The position numbers were made by a program, and so were the translations under genes. From positions 1 through 64,000 of IMG/VR virus record IMGVR_UViG_3300021963_004854: 64,000 bases of DNA. One strand, written 5' to 3'. The stretch is from a virus. Below the pieces are notes generated by a model. The model was not told the DNA's origin and searched no databases. It was given only the letters and a program-made list of their open reading frames with translations. Shown here one piece after another: positions 60,103-64,000 of the stretch; positions within the stretch are counted from its first letter, which is position 1; each line of letters starts with the position of its first letter.

Positions 60103-60858
60103 ATGCCTACAAACTTCTACTTTCAATCAGGAAATACATCTGGCACAACAAACGAACAACGTTTGTTGGAGGACCTGATTATTGAAAGCATGAAGATTTA
60201 TGGGCATGATGTTTATTATCTACCTAGAACAATTGCAAATGAAGATCCAATTCTAGGTGAAGACCCATTATCGTTCTTTTCTCAGGCATATCCACTGGAG
60301 ATGTATCTAGAAAATACCGAGGGCTTTGAGGGACAGGGCGAATTGTTGACTAAGTTTGGTTTTGAGTTTCGCTCGAATGCCACCTTTGTTGTTGCAAGAC
60401 GCCGCTGGGAAGAATCCGTTGGTAGAAATGCAGAGAATTTACAACTACCAGAGCGCCCGGCAGAAGGTGATTTGTTGTTCTTTCCGAAAACAAAAACATT
60501 CTTTCAAATTGATTATGTAGACTTTCTGAATCCATTCTACCAGCTAGGTAAGATTTATACTTATAGAATGTCTTGCTCTACATTCGAATTCAGTTCTGAA
60601 AATATTGATACTGGTATTTCAGAAATTGATGGTATCACGGATGGTAAGACGCAGGATTCTCTATCGTGGACTCTGCTAATGCAATCTGGTGATCGAGTAT
60701 TGACACAAACCACAGATGCAATAATTCAACAGAAATACGGAACAACGAATATTGACCCTCTAGATGATGCCAATGATTTTGAGTATGAAGCAGAATCCAT
60801 TCTAGACTTCACAGCATTCAATCCATTTGGCGAAGTGCAAGTTAGGACGGCAGCATAA
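60103..60858 (+). CDS. 14: Neck protein gp14
   Basis: 251 residues (T4: 256). NEQRLLEDLIIESMKIYGHDVYYLPRTIANEDPILGEDPLSFFSQAYPLEMYLENTEGFEGQGELLTKFGFEFR is the conserved gp14 core, and RPAEGDLLFFPKTKTFFQIDYV is further on. It builds the neck with gp13 and whiskers/fibritin. The start lies 4 bases after gp13, and the stop overlaps the gp15 ATG (TAATG). Confidence 0.93.
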   Translation: MPTNFYFQSGNTSGTTNEQRLLEDLIIESMKIYGHDVYYLPRTIANEDPILGEDPLSFFSQAYPLEMYLENTEGFEGQGELLTKFGFEFRSNATFVVARRRWEESVGRNAENLQLPERPAEGDLLFFPKTKTFFQIDYVDFLNPFYQLGKIYTYRMSCSTFEFSSENIDTGISEIDGITDGKTQDSLSWTLLMQSGDRVLTQTTDAIIQQKYGTTNIDPLDDANDFEYEAESILDFTAFNPFGEVQVRTAA

Positions 60859-61634
60859 TGTTTTTGAAACAACATTTTTATCATCAACATATTAGAAAAG
60901 CTATCGTAGCATTCGGTACTATATTCAATCAATTGACGGTTGAACGTAAAAATTCCGCCGGTGAAGTTGCACAGTCTATTCGAGTGCCACTGTCATATGC
61001 ACCGAAGCAAAAGTTTTTAACTCGCGTTGCGGCAGTTCCTGGTATTGACCCAGCTTCAATGGCAATTACTTTGCCAAGAATTGGTTTTGAGATTACAGGA
61101 CTGCAATATAATCCGGCGAAGAAAATCAATCTACTAACAAAAAATGTTGCGGTTGGTGCGACCGATGATCCTAATAAATTAAGGTCGCAGTTCACTAGCA
61201 CACCATATGATATGAGTATTGCATTATATGTTGCTGCAAAAAATCAAGACGATGGCTTACAAATCTTAGAACAGATTTTGCCTTTCTTCAATCCAGATTT
61301 TTGTGTCACTATCAATGATATTCCAGAGATGGGAATCAAAAGAGACTTACAAATCATTCTTGAAAATATCTCATACGAAGATAATTATGAGAGTGATTTC
61401 ACGCAAAGAACAACTTTAATCTGGAATTTAAATTTTACACTCGGACTAAACTTCTATGGTCCAGTTGAACAGCAATCTATTATTAGAACCGCGATTGCAA
61501 ATACATATGCAGCAATCGACCCTAATAGTTCAACAATAAACTATCAAGTTACAACAAATCCTTCAGATGCTACCGTGGTTGATAATTGGGATTATGTGGA
61601 GCAATTTAATGAAACCTTCGAACAATCAGTATGA
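60858..61634 (+). CDS. 15: Tail terminator/sheath stabiliser gp15
   Basis: 258 residues (T4: 272). MFLKQHFYHQHIRKAIVAFGTIFNQLTVERK and PLSYAPKQKFLTRV are the gp15 signature. GLQYNPAKKINLLTKN and the beta-rich end, YEDNYESDFTQRTTLIWNLNFTLGLNFYGP, follow. gp15 caps the finished tail tube and sheath for head-tail joining. gp16 starts inside its last 26 bases. Confidence 0.93.
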   Translation: MFLKQHFYHQHIRKAIVAFGTIFNQLTVERKNSAGEVAQSIRVPLSYAPKQKFLTRVAAVPGIDPASMAITLPRIGFEITGLQYNPAKKINLLTKNVAVGATDDPNKLRSQFTSTPYDMSIALYVAAKNQDDGLQILEQILPFFNPDFCVTINDIPEMGIKRDLQIILENISYEDNYESDFTQRTTLIWNLNFTLGLNFYGPVEQQSIIRTAIANTYAAIDPNSSTINYQVTTNPSDATVVDNWDYVEQFNETFEQSV

Positions 61635-62070
61635 TAAATTAGATGCCATTTTTGGCACGCACATGGAGGAAGTTCTTAATAATAAAGAACAACTGCCAGC
61701 TGTGGTAGAAGAACCATTGGTACCAGAGATTGTGTCTACTGGCGATGATATCGAAGATGACTATAACGTGGCTAGAAGTAAGCTGAATACTACTCTAGAG
61801 CAAACGGATCAGGCTTTGCAGGGTATGTTAAATGTTGCCCTTGCTAGTGATAGTCCTCGCGCATATGAAGTTGTGGGTCAGCTACTAAAGATTAAAGGCG
61901 ATGCGGCTAAAGATTTACTAGCTCTCCAAAACGCAAAAAAGAAATTACGCCAAGAAGAGCCAAAGAAACAGAATATTGATACACAAAACAATATCATCTT
62001 TTCCGGTTCTACTTCGGATTTACTCAAAGCATTGAAAGCAGAGAAAGCAAAAGTCATAGATCATGAGTGA
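61609..62070 (+). CDS. 16: Small terminase subunit gp16
   Basis: 153 residues from ATG 61609 (26-base overlap with gp15); an earlier in-frame start at 61567 would lie deeper in gp15. Acidic N-terminus, a central helix pair (DDYNVARSKLNTTLEQTDQALQGMLNVALASDSPRAYEVVGQLLKIKGDAAKDLLALQ) typical of gp16-type ring formers, and a basic C-terminal half. T4 gp16 is 164 residues. It regulates packaging by gp17. Overlap of 8 bases with gp17. Confidence 0.88.
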   Translation: MKPSNNQYDKLDAIFGTHMEEVLNNKEQLPAVVEEPLVPEIVSTGDDIEDDYNVARSKLNTTLEQTDQALQGMLNVALASDSPRAYEVVGQLLKIKGDAAKDLLALQNAKKKLRQEEPKKQNIDTQNNIIFSGSTSDLLKALKAEKAKVIDHE

Positions 62071-63706
62071 GGAATCCTCGTATCACGGTAATATTAACTT
62101 AAAGCCGCTGGGTCACAAACATAATTTTACTTTAGAGCAACTGGCAGAAATTGAAAAGTGCCAGGAAGATCCAATTTATTTTATTGAGAACTACTGCCAG
62201 ATTGTTACTCTTGACCACGGTCTACAGCTATTCAAGTTGTATGATTGTCAGAAAGAAAAAGTTCTTCACATTCTAAACAATCGTAAAGCTATCCTTATGG
62301 AAGGTCGCCAGCAGGGTAAGACTATTACATCTGCGGCTTGTATTTTGTGGTATACTCTATTTCAAGACAGCAAGACAGTTGCTATTATGGCCAACAAGAC
62401 AGCCGCTGCTAGAGAAGTTATGTCTCGTTATCAGGGCATGTATGAGAACTTGCCACTTTGGATGCAACAAGGCGTGAAGACCTGGAATAAAGGTGACGTA
62501 GAACTAGAAAATGGTTCTAAGATTTTCACCGCTGCTACAACAGCATCTGGTATTCGTGGTAAGTCAGTTAACTGGCTATACATCGACGAAGCCGCAATCA
62601 TTCCAAATACCGTTGCAGAACAGTTCTTCGCTTCTGTTTATCCTACGATTTCGGCTGGTCAAACTACTAAGATTCTATTGACTTCTACTCCGCTTGGCTA
62701 TAATCACTTCTGGAAATTCTGGAACGAAGCAGAGAAGGGTCACAATGGCTTTGTGCCTATGTTCATTCCTTATCATAGAATTCCAGGTAGAGATGACGCA
62801 TGGGCAGAAGAACAACTAAAACTTCTTGGTGAATTGAAATTCAATCAGGAAGTTCTTTGTGAGTTTCTTGGCTCAAGTAATACACTGATTAATGCCAAGA
62901 CATTGGGTGCGATGAGTTCTATTGATCCCATCCACTCGAAAGATGGACTGGATATTTACGAAGAACCAGTCGATGGTCATATCTATGCAATGGGTGTAGA
63001 TACGGCGCGTGGTGTTGGCGGTGACTATTCTGCTTTTACCGTATTAGATGTTACAGAAACCCCATATAGATTGGTGGCCAAGTATCGTGATAATAAGATT
63101 GCGCCTATGTTGTTTCCAAACATCATAGCGAAAGTTGGTAATGACTATAACAAGGCATATATTCTAGTCGAAATCAATGATATTGGCCAACAAGTGGCTG
63201 ATATTCTCCACATGGAACTAGAATATGATAACATTTTAACAACTGTAAAGACGCAATTAAAACAGTATTTGTCACCGGGTTTTGGTACAAAGACACAGCG
63301 TGGCGTTAGAATGACTAAACAAGTTAAACGACAAGGCTGTTTTGCTTTGAAGTCCATACTTGAAGAGAATAAACTACTAGTATTTGATGCCGAGACTATT
63401 TCTGAGTTCTCTACTTTCATTGAAAAGCAGGGAAGTTGGATGGCGGATGAGGGTTATTTTGATGACCTTGTGATGAGTTTAGTTTTGTTTGCTTGGATGA
63501 CAAGCAATCCTTACTTTAAAGATATGACAAATGTGGACATTCGTGAGAAAATGTATAAAGACCAGATGGATAGTATCGAAGATGAGTTGACTCCATTTGG
63601 TGAAATAAATAGTGGATTTCAAGAAGATTATTTTGTGTCGAACGGCGACCTGTGGAAAGTATCACAAGATGATGAAGCGCCTGAACGTAAAAACTGGATG
63701 TTCTAA
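62063..63706 (+). CDS. 17: Large terminase subunit gp17
   Basis: 547 residues (T4: 610). N-terminal ATPase: adenine-binding Q region, Walker A MEGRQQGKT (79-87), Walker B WLYIDEAA (about 171-178), coupling motif LLTSTP. C-terminal RNase-H-fold nuclease: GVDTARGVGGDYSAF (first Asp about 312), VEINDIG (Glu) and EGYFDDLVMSL (last Asp). All key residues are present, so it should be an active headful packaging motor and nuclease. Followed by the late promoter of gp18. Confidence 0.96.
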   Translation: MSEESSYHGNINLKPLGHKHNFTLEQLAEIEKCQEDPIYFIENYCQIVTLDHGLQLFKLYDCQKEKVLHILNNRKAILMEGRQQGKTITSAACILWYTLFQDSKTVAIMANKTAAAREVMSRYQGMYENLPLWMQQGVKTWNKGDVELENGSKIFTAATTASGIRGKSVNWLYIDEAAIIPNTVAEQFFASVYPTISAGQTTKILLTSTPLGYNHFWKFWNEAEKGHNGFVPMFIPYHRIPGRDDAWAEEQLKLLGELKFNQEVLCEFLGSSNTLINAKTLGAMSSIDPIHSKDGLDIYEEPVDGHIYAMGVDTARGVGGDYSAFTVLDVTETPYRLVAKYRDNKIAPMLFPNIIAKVGNDYNKAYILVEINDIGQQVADILHMELEYDNILTTVKTQLKQYLSPGFGTKTQRGVRMTKQVKRQGCFALKSILEENKLLVFDAETISEFSTFIEKQGSWMADEGYFDDLVMSLVLFAWMTSNPYFKDMTNVDIREKMYKDQMDSIEDELTPFGEINSGFQEDYFVSNGDLWKVSQDDEAPERKNWMF

Positions 63707-63723
63707 CTGTAACTTTCACATTT

Positions 63724-63731
63724 TATAAATA
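63724..63731 (+). promoter_or_regulatory. T4-type late promoter for gp18
   Basis: Perfect TATAAATA in the 78-base gap before the sheath gene (ATG 63785), 53 bases upstream of it. A GAGGAG ribosome site lies just before the ATG. Confidence 0.85.
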
Positions 63732-63784
63732 AAAACATAAAAACGACAAGTGAATATTGTCTAGTTTACAACGAGGAGAAGAAT

Positions 63785-64000
63785 ATGGCTTTTCAATTAT
63801 CGCCTGGTGTTCTAGTAACTGAAAAGGATCTAACTAATGTTGTTCCTGCAGTTTCGTCATCGGCAGCCGCATTTTGCGGGGACTTCGCTTGGGGTCCAGT
63901 AAATACAGTTCAACTAGTTACATCTGAAAACGAACTGGTTAAAAAGTTTGGTAAGCCAGGCTTTAGAAACACAGTAGATTGGTTCTCGGCTGCTAACTTC
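63785..64000 (+). CDS. 18: Tail sheath protein gp18 (N-terminal part)
   Basis: The first 72 residues are visible, running off the right edge: MAFQLSPGVLVTEKDLTNV, AFCGDFAWGPVNTVQLV and ENELVKKFGKP, the standard start of T4-type contractile sheath proteins. The N-terminal strand takes part in the interlocking mesh between sheath subunits. Strong GAGGAG ribosome site. In T4-like phages gp19 (tube) and gp20 (portal) follow. Confidence 0.95.
   Translation, partial: MAFQLSPGVLVTEKDLTNVVPAVSSSAAAFCGDFAWGPVNTVQLVTSENELVKKFGKPGFRNTVDWFSAANF

Overview
This window is a 64 kb piece of the genome of a tailed phage of the T4-like (contractile-tail myovirus) group, closest in gene content and style to marine T4-like phages such as cyanophages and pelagiphages. 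The evidence is a near-complete set of recognisable T4 homologues: late-transcription co-activator gp33, helicase loader gp59, single-strand-binding gp32, head completion gp4, baseplate genes (gp26, gp51, gp48, gp53, gp27-like, gp5-like, gp25, gp6, gp7/8/10-like), neck genes gp13/14/15, terminase gp16/17 and the start of sheath gp18. T4-type late promoters (TATAAATA) sit in front of several of these. No photosystem genes are seen. The phage carries a circularly permuted two-piece tmRNA gene, a gene form typical of alphaproteobacteria (also found in some cyanobacteria and betaproteobacteria), so an alphaproteobacterial aquatic host is the favoured inference. This is not proven by the sequence.

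Layout. 1-2.7 kb: the end of an unknown gene, a membrane CHASE2 plus class III nucleotide cyclase, and a small minus-strand early-type operon with a consensus sigma70 promoter. 2.7-11.5 kb: an accessory operon with a methyltransferase-like protein, four consecutive radical SAM proteins sharing an unusual N-terminal cysteine cluster, an SGNH-like protein and a NodU/CmcH-type carbamoyltransferase, with overlapping or nearly touching reading frames. 11.5-14.7 kb: small conserved phage genes, PhoH ATPase, a PD-(D/E)XK nuclease and a prolyl-hydroxylase-like oxygenase. 14.75-15.16 kb: the tmRNA gene. 15.2-18.3 kb: SleB-type endolysin candidate, DNA methyltransferase-like protein, gp33, gp59, a small acidic/basic protein and gp32.

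18.4-23.7 kb: a minus-strand tail/head module (tape measure candidate, gp51-like, gp26-like, tail-tube-like gp54 candidate, unknown, small basic protein, gp4). 23.7-48.5 kb: the plus-strand baseplate module. Three adjacent hub/spike genes each carry a different putative hydrolase (SGNH, SleB-like, M15 peptidase). Three large wedge/fibre-network proteins share a repeated Gly-Tyr beta module, and a Tyr/Ser/Gly repeat protein follows. 48.5-54.5 kb: a glycosyltransferase and an HxN 2OG-oxygenase-like protein on the plus strand, then a minus-strand operon of four paralogous glycosyltransferase-like proteins, a methyltransferase-like protein and a coiled-coil protein. 54.6-59.1 kb: a run of short modular tail-fibre-type genes with shared N-terminal modules and shared C-terminal peptides. 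59.1-64 kb: the conserved gp13-14-15-16-17-18 block.

Working together, the gp32/gp59 genes serve replication, gp33 switches on late genes from TATAAATA promoters, and the structural modules build a contractile-tail virion. The accessory cassettes (radical SAM/carbamoyltransferase, glycosyltransferases, cyclase, tmRNA) probably modify the host, the virion or nucleic acid; their substrates cannot be read from the sequence.
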